From the NCBI GenBank assembly GCA_937894465.1, contig CALCRE010000282.1, positions 1-17,384 on the forward strand: a stretch of 17,384 nucleotides of DNA, given 5' to 3'. Under the pieces are notes generated by a model. That model was not told the origin of the DNA and did not search any database. It saw only the letters and a list, made by a program, of their open reading frames with translations. The DNA is from an uncultured Clostridia bacterium (GTDB lineage Bacteria > Bacillota > Clostridia > JAAYHZ01). The translations under genes and the position numbers were made by a program. Positions 6,818-14,075 of this stretch are shown here, one piece after another (position 1 is the stretch's first letter; every line of letters starts with the position of its first letter).

Positions 6818-7760
6818 TCATTTTACCAACGGTAGGCCCATCTATTTTCAGTTTATCACCATCGAAATACAGTTTGTCGAAAAAAACTTGCCTGTCTCCA
6901 CTAGGATGATTGTAATCGGTGTGCACATGGTACGCACAGACAAAATTGTTGCCGATTTTAAAAACACTATTGTGACCGGGGCCGGATACTTGACTTTCTT
7001 TGTATTTTAGAATCGGATTATCCTCTCCTTTTACAAATGGTCCTGTCGGTTTTTTAGATGTTCCATAACAGATGCAATATTCCTTTGTTGAATAACAATT
7101 AGCCGAATACATGAGGTAATGCAAGCCGTTTCTTTTCATCACAAAAGGCCCTTCATTCCATAACCAATCCGGGCCGGACAATATTTCAAAAGGTTTTTCA
7201 GGTTTGGTTAATAAAATTGGCTCTGAAATGATTCTGTCTAGACTTTCATTTAAAAGGGCAACATAGATATGGCTTTCATGTCTGCCTTCTACGATGTTTT
7301 CAGAACAATCCCTTGAATAATAGAAATACTTATTATCGTCATCATCAATAAAAATATGACCGTCAATCACAGCATATCCTAAATCCATCATCGGTTCATC
7401 TCGTACATCAATAAAAGGACCTGCTGGAGATTGGGCAATTGCCACACCCATTCGCAAACTGTCGTTGTGTTTCCACCTGGCGGAATAGTGCATCACATAT
7501 TGGCCCTTGTAATAGATCACCTCAGGGGCCCAAAAATCCTTGTAACCAAAGGAGTTTTCTGTTGCTACATAACAATTAGGATGCTCCGTCCAGTCTTTTA
7601 AGTTTGACGAACTCCATACCTTGAATCCGGATCTTGAGGATGTTGCATACAAATAGAACATTCCGTCCTGATCATGGAGTACGAAAGGATCTCCTATGTG
7701 CTTGATGCCAATGGGGTTTGATGTAGTGATGCCATTTGCCGGTTGTTGTGATGCTCTCAT
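6804..7760 (-). CDS. GH43-family glycoside hydrolase
   Basis: A 318-residue five-bladed beta-propeller glycosidase. The three catalytic acids of GH43 are visible: the base Asp24 in IGDPFVL, the pKa-tuning Asp133 in AVIDGHIF, and the acid Glu203 in WNEGPFV. WAPEV (77-81) and GPGH are further family motifs. GH43 enzymes usually cut alpha-L-arabinofuranosyl or beta-xylosyl linkages, but specificity cannot be read here. No signal peptide is present. I chose the ATG at 7760, preceded by AGGAG (7774-7778) at a long 13-base spacing. A TTG at 7796 extends the frame by 12 lysine- and asparagine-rich codons, but it has no ribosome binding site and overlaps an extended -10 box. It is the last gene of the leftward set, 67 bases after the C45 gene. 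Confidence 0.9.
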   Translation of the reverse strand: MRASQQPANGITTSNPIGIKHIGDPFVLHDQDGMFYLYATSSRSGFKVWSSSNLKDWTEHPNCYVATENSFGYKDFWAPEVIYYKGQYVMHYSARWKHNDSLRMGVAIAQSPAGPFIDVRDEPMMDLGYAVIDGHIFIDDDDNKYFYYSRDCSENIVEGRHESHIYVALLNESLDRIISEPILLTKPEKPFEILSGPDWLWNEGPFVMKRNGLHYLMYSANCYSTKEYCICYGTSKKPTGPFVKGEDNPILKYKESQVSGPGHNSVFKIGNNFVCAYHVHTDYNHPSGDRQVFFDKLYFDGDKLKIDGPTVGKMITWT

Positions 7761-7795
7761 CTTTTTCTGTTTGCTCCTGTTTTGATTTGTTTTCA

Positions 7796-7804
7796 ATTAT
7801 AGCA
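7796..7804 (-). promoter_or_regulatory. Extended -10 box upstream of the GH43 gene
   Basis: On the minus strand the sequence TGCTATAAT is a perfect extended -10 element, about 36 bases before the chosen ATG. A TTGACT lies only six bases further upstream and cannot serve as a -35 box. Initiation would fall near 7789. This may be an internal promoter that adds to read-through from nagB. Confidence 0.45.
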
Positions 7805-7827
7805 TACAGTCAAGTATGAGTTGTTGT

Positions 7828-9534
7828 TTACGTATGCCAATAAGATACCGGTGAAATAATATAAGCAGGCAACGTTGTTTTAACCCATTCATCACCGTAA
7901 TATCCGTAATGACTTTCCACGGTACATTCTTTCAAGTTGAAAACCGAAATACATCCTTCAATGCGTATGTCCTTCCCATCCTTGCTTTTAGGGTTGTTAC
8001 GATAATAATCCGGATGATTTCCATATGGCGCTAAAAACTCGGCAATGCGCTTGACCGCTTCATAATCCACACTACCTTTATTTCTTAACTCCTCTTTGAT
8101 TTGCCGGTTAATTTCATCATATCGCCATTGTATGTCATTTACATTACCCTTGATCAAACGAACAATCCATGGATCCATGGCGCAAAGCCGCATATGGGGC
8201 AACAAAAAATGATTGGTTGTTATATGAACGCTCTCTCCGGATCTCTTAGGTGTAAAATAGAAAGTGGAAGGACAGTTTTTCTCTTCCGGGGTGTTGTTGA
8301 TAAATCCGTCTGTGCTAAAAGCTCCGTTATGTAATTGTATTTTAGAATCATGTTTATCTTTGTAATAATTCCAAAGATCATTGTTAAAACTTAAATATGA
8401 GTCAGGCAAAGGTAGGTCACTCCAGCGAACTGCTGCACCATTTTTCACAGGAGCAGTCATTTGGTCATACAAAAATGCCGAGTCCGGTAAATAGGGCAAA
8501 ATATTTTCCGGCGGGTAATTTAAAGGGGTGAAATTATGTTGCGATGCACCTGCTTCTACTGTACAAGCCATGTCACTTAATCCGTCGGATATAACATAGT
8601 TCCATGTAACCCCTCGATGGGCGTTTTGGATGACATTTGCAGCATCAAAAGCACTTGCTCCCCTCATAATACACTCACGTGTTAAAAGTAATGAGTTCAT
8701 CCCCACATAATCCGGGTTATTGTTTGCAGCCGGGGACATATTCACCCCTGCCGCCACACCGCATATGTTCATGGCACTGATGCTTCCCACCATACCCGGT
8801 GCAGCAATATTGACATAGGGATACAGGTTTCCGGCTGATCCGTCATCATCAGGGTTATGGATGATATGTGCAAGGTTGTCTTGAAGTACCCCACCGCTGG
8901 CAAACATGAAATCCCGTGCAAACCAATGATTGTTTCCGGCCGCTTCACCAAATACGGAAAAAGCGTTACACATCAGTGCAATTTTTATACTTTCCGGAGA
9001 AAACTGCGGTATCAACCTTTGTAGTATCTTTCCCGAATATATCAAAGCACAGAGAACATCAAAACCGACATTGATCACACATAATCGAGAAAGAGTGACA
9101 AGTGTTTTCCGATTTGCTTTCTTGCACCCATCCAACAATCCTTTCACTTCGTCATGCACATGCTTTGGTTGGGATTCCCAAGTGTTTTTTGACATCTTAT
9201 ACAATGTATCGACAAGCAACTGATGAACAAAAGGAAACCGATTAAAAAAATCCAGGCCTAAAAAGTCAAAAACAATTCTATTGACAAAGTCAATCGCCAT
9301 TTTCGAAATGTTCGGTTCCGCCAATAACCCAAGCAAATATCCTCTTTCGTAATGATTTCCTTCGATATAATAAGCGGTTTTCTTTTTTCCGGTGTCATAA
9401 TTGGTTGCAGTCTTATGGAAAGCTTTCACACCAAGCCTTCCGGCGGGTGTGAAAGCTGTTTCGACAACCTGAAACTCATCTGCTTCAAAAGCTGCATTGA
9501 TCTTTATACCATGATTTTCATCAACAATTCCCAT
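7828..9534 (-). CDS. C45-type Ntn hydrolase / acyltransferase
   Basis: A 568-residue protein resembling peptidase family C45 (acyl-CoA:6-aminopenicillanate acyltransferase-like Ntn hydrolases). Visible signs are YIEGNHYERGYLLG (56-69), the helical segment that precedes the core in the family, and the presumed nucleophile Cys189 in MCNAFSVFG, followed by HWFARDFMF (203-211) like the conserved G-R-N-F-D-W segment. MNICGVAAGVNM and ISDGLSDMACTVEAG fit later core strands. Family enzymes cut or transfer acyl groups from amides, sometimes after self-cleavage before the nucleophilic Cys. It has no clear signal peptide. The ATG has only a weak ribosome binding site. It lies between a GHL10-like enzyme and a GH43 enzyme in the same direction, so the substrate might be an acylated sugar or peptide-sugar. 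That is speculation. Confidence 0.75.
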   Translation of the reverse strand: MGIVDENHGIKINAAFEADEFQVVETAFTPAGRLGVKAFHKTATNYDTGKKKTAYYIEGNHYERGYLLGLLAEPNISKMAIDFVNRIVFDFLGLDFFNRFPFVHQLLVDTLYKMSKNTWESQPKHVHDEVKGLLDGCKKANRKTLVTLSRLCVINVGFDVLCALIYSGKILQRLIPQFSPESIKIALMCNAFSVFGEAAGNNHWFARDFMFASGGVLQDNLAHIIHNPDDDGSAGNLYPYVNIAAPGMVGSISAMNICGVAAGVNMSPAANNNPDYVGMNSLLLTRECIMRGASAFDAANVIQNAHRGVTWNYVISDGLSDMACTVEAGASQHNFTPLNYPPENILPYLPDSAFLYDQMTAPVKNGAAVRWSDLPLPDSYLSFNNDLWNYYKDKHDSKIQLHNGAFSTDGFINNTPEEKNCPSTFYFTPKRSGESVHITTNHFLLPHMRLCAMDPWIVRLIKGNVNDIQWRYDEINRQIKEELRNKGSVDYEAVKRIAEFLAPYGNHPDYYRNNPKSKDGKDIRIEGCISVFNLKECTVESHYGYYGDEWVKTTLPAYIISPVSYWHT

Positions 9535-9631
9535 TTCATATTCATCCGTTACGTAAGGCTCTATTAAAATAATATGTTACAAAGCCTGGATGTGTTATGA
9601 AAAGTTGAACCAATCTCGTTAGTTCATTTTT

Positions 9632-11746
9632 TTATCCGAAGGACACCTCAAAACTCTTTTCCAATAACCCTAAATCATCCTTTGCACGCACTGTGACGAT
9701 ATGAACGCCAGGAGTAACGGTTTTATCATCGGATCGGTCTTCCGAGGTAAGCAAATATGGTGGTTGACGGAATGTATTGGTCAGCTTTCCATCCAACAAT
9801 ACCTCCACTGTCTCCGGTATGAAACCTTCGCACCAAATCCGCAATCGCTCATAAGGCATGAAATTACCATGATGAATGGGTTGAGTGATGTAAATATTTT
9901 TACTGTAATACACTTGCTTAGCCTTTTCTTCATCCATGCATGTTTTGATCACATCCGGGTACCCCGTAATGGATAAATACCTTCGAGCTTCCGGAGAGCC
10001 TAAAACCGGCGAATCACATTGATAGATATAGATGCCGTCGGCACCTCCCTCATAACACTTTTGAATTCTTTGATAAAACATTCCCGGCCATTCTAAACCC
10101 CAGCCCAGTCCGTCCACACAAGGCAATAATTTTGTCTTTGTTCCTTTCACCGCATCAGCATATTCCTTAATGTCAAAGTTCAAATGCCTTCCTTGGATAT
10201 TGCTAGGGCACAAATAATCGATCAGTTCTTCCTGCACCCATGTCTTATAATCCATATATTCGGAAGCCGTCACTCCTTTTGCCGGAAAACGTGTACATAT
10301 TTTAACTTTTTCTTGTGCGGAATACCGGTTAGCCAACTCCCTCAGTTCACGGAAAAATAGTGTTACCGTCCCTGAATCCTTAACCGAATTAGGATATCTA
10401 CACCAATCGATGGAAATCCCTTTCCCACCCATCTCAAGTACTTCTTCAAAAAGAGACAATATATATTCTCTAACTTGCGGTATTTCATAACTTAAACAAT
10501 TTCCATCTCTGTACTCCGGATACTTTTTTGAAAAATCCGATTCTAAAGATGAACCCACATAGCAACTTGTAGCTCCTAATGACATAAACGGTTTCAGTCC
10601 CAACATTTTCGCATACTTTATCGAGGTTCCGGTCATATTGGTGTATTGTTGCATTCTACCCACGTTATTCGTTCGGGGTACTTTTCCACGAACCGGGTCG
10701 CCATATGTATCTTTGATCAATTGATCTCCCACTCTTGTTTCATTGGACATTTTGGATCCGCCCCTACCATATTGAATGTCCAATATATCCAACTGAGCTT
10801 GGGAGAAAGCAGTGATGGGTTCCAGGTGCTGTATATTTCTTTCGATTTTATCGTAAAAAGACCATGAATATGGTTCGTAGTAACCGGCGACAATTTTCTT
10901 ATCCTTCCCTGTGCCCCGGTTTGCTTCCAAAGCTTTCACAGTAGTTTCATCTAGAGGTACCAAACGCACGGTATCCAGATATGCTCGATAGTCCTCCTCA
11001 TATTCGTACACCGTTCTGTATGGCTGCTTGATCACCAAATGCTGTCTTGTCATATCCGTCCAGCGCCAAAATGTCTCTTTTCCCGGATGGGATCCATTGA
11101 AGATATCCGCCCTGTCATCTCCTGTGAGCCTTAATTCCACAGCACCCAACTTCGGCGGAACGGAAATAAAAATTCCGTAAGTTCCTTGTAGGTTCAACGG
11201 GTATGTCAGTTGAGGCAACTCCATGTCCTTTTCATATGCTTCCAATAAAGAATCTCCAAACAACACTCCTTGGTCATCAAGCTGTTTTCTATGCCACCAT
11301 TTTGATTGTCCGGACACAGGGTGTTCCGCCACCAAATCCGATTGAATCACTTGATTCCAATCATTGATCAATAAAACATCGGAGTTATCTATATCAACAT
11401 CCAAAGAATAGCCGGCAATCTTGTGACCTTGATCCATCAAGTCGATTTGAAAGACCCCCTTACAGTTGCCCTTGAATCTTAAAAAGGGATTCCAAACAAG
11501 ATTTGCGGTTTGTCCCGCCCTTTGCCTTTCTGTGATCAATCCATTTTGGATGCCGTTACTCCATTCTTCTTTACTCATCAAAGCATAAGCAGTATCACTT
11601 ACATAGGGTAATACGCCGGGAATGATCGCTTCACCGTCCCGGATGACTCTACAAACAACGGATATTTCCTCCGGTGCACTCATGGGCACAGGATAAGAAA
11701 TATGTACATAGCGTGTTACAGGATCAACAGTATAGGTACATTTCAT
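9632..11746 (-). CDS. GH10-like (GHL10) TIM-barrel hydrolase
   Basis: A 704-residue putative glycosidase. The N-terminal third (about 1-270) is beta-rich, including GTYGIFISVPPKLGAVELRL (188-207), and probably carbohydrate-binding-like. A TIM barrel spans about 285-600. GKGISIDWCRYPNSV (441-455), with Asp447, matches the family-10-like (GHL10/DUF187) strand motif V-D-G-I-x-x-D-x-x-R-Y-P, and is preceded by VREYILSLFEEVLE. LLPCVDGLGWG and GADGIYIYQCD fit later barrel strands. Residues about 615-704 resemble an Ig-like domain. No signal peptide or surface anchor is present, although Ig-like tails are usual in secreted enzymes. The start has AGGTAGG seven bases upstream, and the gene follows nagB by 22 bases. 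The catalytic activity is not known for this group. Confidence 0.72.
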   Translation of the reverse strand: MKCTYTVDPVTRYVHISYPVPMSAPEEISVVCRVIRDGEAIIPGVLPYVSDTAYALMSKEEWSNGIQNGLITERQRAGQTANLVWNPFLRFKGNCKGVFQIDLMDQGHKIAGYSLDVDIDNSDVLLINDWNQVIQSDLVAEHPVSGQSKWWHRKQLDDQGVLFGDSLLEAYEKDMELPQLTYPLNLQGTYGIFISVPPKLGAVELRLTGDDRADIFNGSHPGKETFWRWTDMTRQHLVIKQPYRTVYEYEEDYRAYLDTVRLVPLDETTVKALEANRGTGKDKKIVAGYYEPYSWSFYDKIERNIQHLEPITAFSQAQLDILDIQYGRGGSKMSNETRVGDQLIKDTYGDPVRGKVPRTNNVGRMQQYTNMTGTSIKYAKMLGLKPFMSLGATSCYVGSSLESDFSKKYPEYRDGNCLSYEIPQVREYILSLFEEVLEMGGKGISIDWCRYPNSVKDSGTVTLFFRELRELANRYSAQEKVKICTRFPAKGVTASEYMDYKTWVQEELIDYLCPSNIQGRHLNFDIKEYADAVKGTKTKLLPCVDGLGWGLEWPGMFYQRIQKCYEGGADGIYIYQCDSPVLGSPEARRYLSITGYPDVIKTCMDEEKAKQVYYSKNIYITQPIHHGNFMPYERLRIWCEGFIPETVEVLLDGKLTNTFRQPPYLLTSEDRSDDKTVTPGVHIVTVRAKDDLGLLEKSFEVSFG

Positions 11747-11768
11747 GGCTTTTCCCTACCTCTCATTT

Positions 11769-12497
11769 TTATTTTAGCAAAGATGCCGAATCCTCATCGA
11801 TGTATAAACTAAAATCAGGATGTGTTTTTAATATGGTAGCCGGTATCAGATTGGTGGTATCATTTTCCAGAGTATCTTTCACAGCTTTAGCTTTGACTTT
11901 GTAAGGTACACAAGAAATAATGACTTTACTTTGCATAATTTGATAAACCGACATGGATATAGCTTGCTTGGGGACATCGTCTACCGTTGGGAACCAACCT
12001 TCCCCTACTTGTTGCTTTTTACAGTTGTCGTCCAAGTTGACTATGATATAAGCTGCTTTGGTATCAAAATCCGCCGGGGGATCGTTAAATGCGATATGAC
12101 CGTTTTCCCCGATCCCGATCAAAGCCACATCAATAGGTTCTTTTCGTATGGCTTGAGTCAATTCATTGATGTTCTCTTGAACATCTCCTTCCCCATTGAC
12201 AAACCATGCTTTTTTCAAGTTTACATGCTGAACAAATCGTTCTTTGAGATATTTACGAAAACTGGCAGGATGGCTTTCAGGAAGGTCTACATATTCATCC
12301 AAATGGAACATTTCCACCTTACTCCAATCCACATCTTCAAGAATCAAAGCCTTTATGGTGTCAAACTGTGATGCGCCTGTAGATAGGACAATTCTTGCAA
12401 AGCCCTTTTCAGATATCGCTTTGTTTAGCAACTTGGCGGTATGCGCCGCCGCCTTTTTACCCAACTCCGTCGGATTTTTTAAACAGAACATTTCCAT
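11769..12497 (-). CDS. nagB: NagB-family glucosamine-6-phosphate deaminase-like
   Basis: A 242-residue sugar-phosphate isomerase/deaminase. It carries the phosphate-binding LSTGAS (38-43), MFHLDEYVDL (63-72) with Asp67 corresponding to E. coli NagB Asp72, and IGIGENGHIAFNDPP (127-141) with His134 corresponding to His143. In that motif the E. coli Asp141 is replaced by Asn132 and Glu148 by Asp139, a variant I recall from NagB-like proteins of Bacillota and Bacteroidota. The true activity may be deamination or a related isomerisation. The frame is open upstream to 12584, but AAGGAG at 12505-12510, seven bases before the ATG at 12497, decides the start. It is the first gene of the leftward set and would feed amino-sugar phosphate into glycolysis. 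The symbol marks the family rather than a proven function. Confidence 0.85.
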   Translation of the reverse strand: MEMFCLKNPTELGKKAAAHTAKLLNKAISEKGFARIVLSTGASQFDTIKALILEDVDWSKVEMFHLDEYVDLPESHPASFRKYLKERFVQHVNLKKAWFVNGEGDVQENINELTQAIRKEPIDVALIGIGENGHIAFNDPPADFDTKAAYIIVNLDDNCKKQQVGEGWFPTVDDVPKQAISMSVYQIMQSKVIISCVPYKVKAKAVKDTLENDTTNLIPATILKTHPDFSLYIDEDSASLLK

Positions 12498-12537
12498 AGC
12501 TAATCTCCTTATGTTTGGTTTTCTTTGTTCCCATTTT

Positions 12538-12561
12538 ATCACATTCACGCAACAGTTATAT
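12538..12561. repeat. Copy 1 of a ~25-bp intergenic element, nagB side
   Basis: The sequence ATCACATTCA-CGC-AACAGTTATAT lies 41-64 bases before the nagB start codon. A close copy is at 13031-13055. Similarity extends past the core on the nagB-proximal side (minus strand: TGTGATAAAATGGGAA against TGTGATGAAAGGGAA). On the minus strand this copy contains TGTGATAAAAT, which could form part of the nagB promoter. The AACNGTT portion is a short dyad. It may be a regulator binding site or a duplicated promoter segment. Confidence 0.5.
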
Positions 12562-12757
12562 GGTTTGTTTGTCTTAGCATTCAATTCACCCTAGTAAGTC
12601 TATACCATCTATCTTTTTGAATATTCAAATCTACTTTAGGTACGTGTGGGAGATTTATGAGTTTTATTTACTTTAGAATATGATTTAGTCATTATTCATG
12701 ATATTAAACCTAGAGGGCAAGCATATAAAGATATATAATAATTATAGTAGGTGTAAA

Positions 12758-12949
12758 ATGAACAGAGATATGTTAAAGGGTTTGATTGAACTTATTCCGG
12801 ATGAAGATATCAATATAATTTACCAGGTTATTATTAAATTCATTCCGGAAGATGAGCATTTACCGGATGAAATAGAGTCTATAAAAGAAGCAAAAGAAGA
12901 TGTTTCAAAATACGGTACCACACCTCACAATCAAATCAATTGGGACTAA
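12758..12949 (+). CDS. Small orphan antitoxin-like protein
   Basis: A 63-residue acidic protein starting MNRDMLKGLIELIPDEDI, containing IPEDEHLPDEIESIKEAKED, and ending NQINWD. This layout, with a helical start, an acidic PEDE-x-LPDE core and a terminal I-x-W-D, is recalled from small proteins annotated as antitoxin components in Bacillota. The frame is open back to an ATG at 12698, but TAGGTG (12748-12753) and a TATAAT hexamer at 12734-12739 favour 12758. No toxin-like ORF follows: 12950-13170 has none. The gene sits alone in the divergent intergenic region between the two sugar operons, so it is either an orphan or acts on a distant partner. Confidence 0.6.
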   Translation: MNRDMLKGLIELIPDEDINIIYQVIIKFIPEDEHLPDEIESIKEAKEDVSKYGTTPHNQINWD

Positions 12950-13115
12950 TCTTAAAAGTTTGAAAATAAATAAAATCGATTCATTTATCAATTAAGAGGA
13001 AATTATTGAATTGATCCTATCTTCCCTTTCATCACATTCAGATAACAGTTAATATCTTTTATTGATTCTATAATAATTCGAATTTTCAGATGACCGACAT
13101 CTTCATTTTTACCAC
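12950..13115. other. Non-coding stretch after the antitoxin-like gene
   Basis: This AT-rich stretch has no ORF that I can support. It contains the second copy of the repeated element (13031-13055). The segment AATCGATTCATTTA near 12974 resembles an arm of the terminator at 17184-17230, but no matching hairpin and T-tract are present here. Confidence 0.5.
13031..13055. repeat. Copy 2 of the ~25-bp intergenic element
   Basis: ATCACATTCA-GAT-AACAGTTAATAT matches copy 1 at 12538-12561 in the same orientation, with a 3-base variable centre and one extra A. It lies about 60 bases upstream of the candidate -35 box of the sugar isomerase gene. In this copy the dyad extends to TAACTGTTA on the minus strand. 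Confidence 0.5.
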
Positions 13116-13142
13116 TTGACCTTCCCGTTTTCTTGTTATATT
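13116..13142 (+). promoter_or_regulatory. Candidate promoter of the sugar isomerase operon
   Basis: TTGACC (13116-13121) and an extended -10, TGT followed by TATATT (13137-13142), are separated by 15 bases. The short spacer is tolerable with an extended -10. A ribosome binding site (GAGGGA, 13159-13164) and the ATG at 13171 follow. Confidence 0.45.
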
Positions 13143-13170
13143 CTAGTATAGAAAAGGCGAGGGAATAATC

Positions 13171-14043
13171 ATGAGATTAGCAACATCAACAAATCTATTT
13201 GCTGTACGGTACGACGGATTTACATCCTATGTAGAATCCATCAAAAGATGCAAAGAATCAGGTTTTCAAGTAATTGACGTCAACTTTTGTTCGTCATTAC
13301 GAGGGGTTGGCGATTTAGCATCAGAGAATTGGGAAGCACTTATATATGAACTAAGAAACGAAGGGGAAAAGTTGAATTTGGAATTCAATCAATCCCACCC
13401 TGTTTTTGTTAGCAAGGACATAAGGCAAGCCTCTGTGGAAGAACAAGAGGATTATGACCGAATGATGAGACGTTCTATTTTAGCAAGTTCTATCTTAGGT
13501 GTAAAATGGGCAGCCTTTCATCCCGTGGAAGAAAAACAGCTCACTTTATATGACATCGACGCTAGCGTAAGAAAAAATCGTGAGTATTTCGATCCATATG
13601 TAGAGTTAGCCGTTAAGAATAATGTTGGCATTGCCTTTGAAAACATGATTGAGGATTCTTCAAACAAACGCCGATTTTCCAGTCACGCCGGAGAACTGGT
13701 TGTATTGGTCGAATCTTACAATGACCCGTTAGTGGGTGCATGCTGGGATTTTGGACACGGCAACAGGTTGTATCAAGATCAAACCGTTGCTCTCCGCACA
13801 CTGGGTCAACATTTAAAAGCCACTCATATCAATGATAACAATGGCACGGCAGATGACCATATGTTTCCGTTTCACGGCACCATTGATTGGCATAAAATTA
13901 TGCCGGTTTTCAAAGAAATCGGTTACATGGGAGATTTTACTTATGAAGCCCACAATGAATTTAACAAACTGCCGGAGCATTTGAAAGATTCTCTTGCCAA
14001 ATGTGGATATGAAATCGGTATGTATTGTTTATCCCTTGCGTAA
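13171..14043 (+). CDS. Sugar-phosphate isomerase/epimerase, AP-endonuclease-2-like TIM barrel
   Basis: A 290-residue xylose-isomerase-like TIM-barrel protein. The metal-ligand pattern of the AP endonuclease 2 superfamily is visible: His117 in AAFHPVE, Glu157 in IAFENMIED, Asp193 and His196 in CWDFGHGN, His219 in THINDN, His230 and His235, and Glu259 in TYEAHNE. The motif HGTIDWHKI (235-243) is typical of sugar epimerases of this fold. Length is normal. The start has a good GAGGGA site. It opens a rightward set with the lipoprotein (gap 32 bases) and GH20. Given the neighbours it probably isomerises a keto sugar or sugar phosphate. DNA repair activity is unlikely. Confidence 0.9.
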   Translation: MRLATSTNLFAVRYDGFTSYVESIKRCKESGFQVIDVNFCSSLRGVGDLASENWEALIYELRNEGEKLNLEFNQSHPVFVSKDIRQASVEEQEDYDRMMRRSILASSILGVKWAAFHPVEEKQLTLYDIDASVRKNREYFDPYVELAVKNNVGIAFENMIEDSSNKRRFSSHAGELVVLVESYNDPLVGACWDFGHGNRLYQDQTVALRTLGQHLKATHINDNNGTADDHMFPFHGTIDWHKIMPVFKEIGYMGDFTYEAHNEFNKLPEHLKDSLAKCGYEIGMYCLSLA

Positions 14044-14075
14044 ACTAAGTTTAAATGAATAAGAACGAGGTAATT

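Noticed and set aside
12698..12757. Upstream ATG extending the small antitoxin-like gene by 20 codons
   Set aside because: The added residues lack family resemblance and the extension overlaps the likely -10 box. The ATG at 12758 has a closer ribosome binding site.
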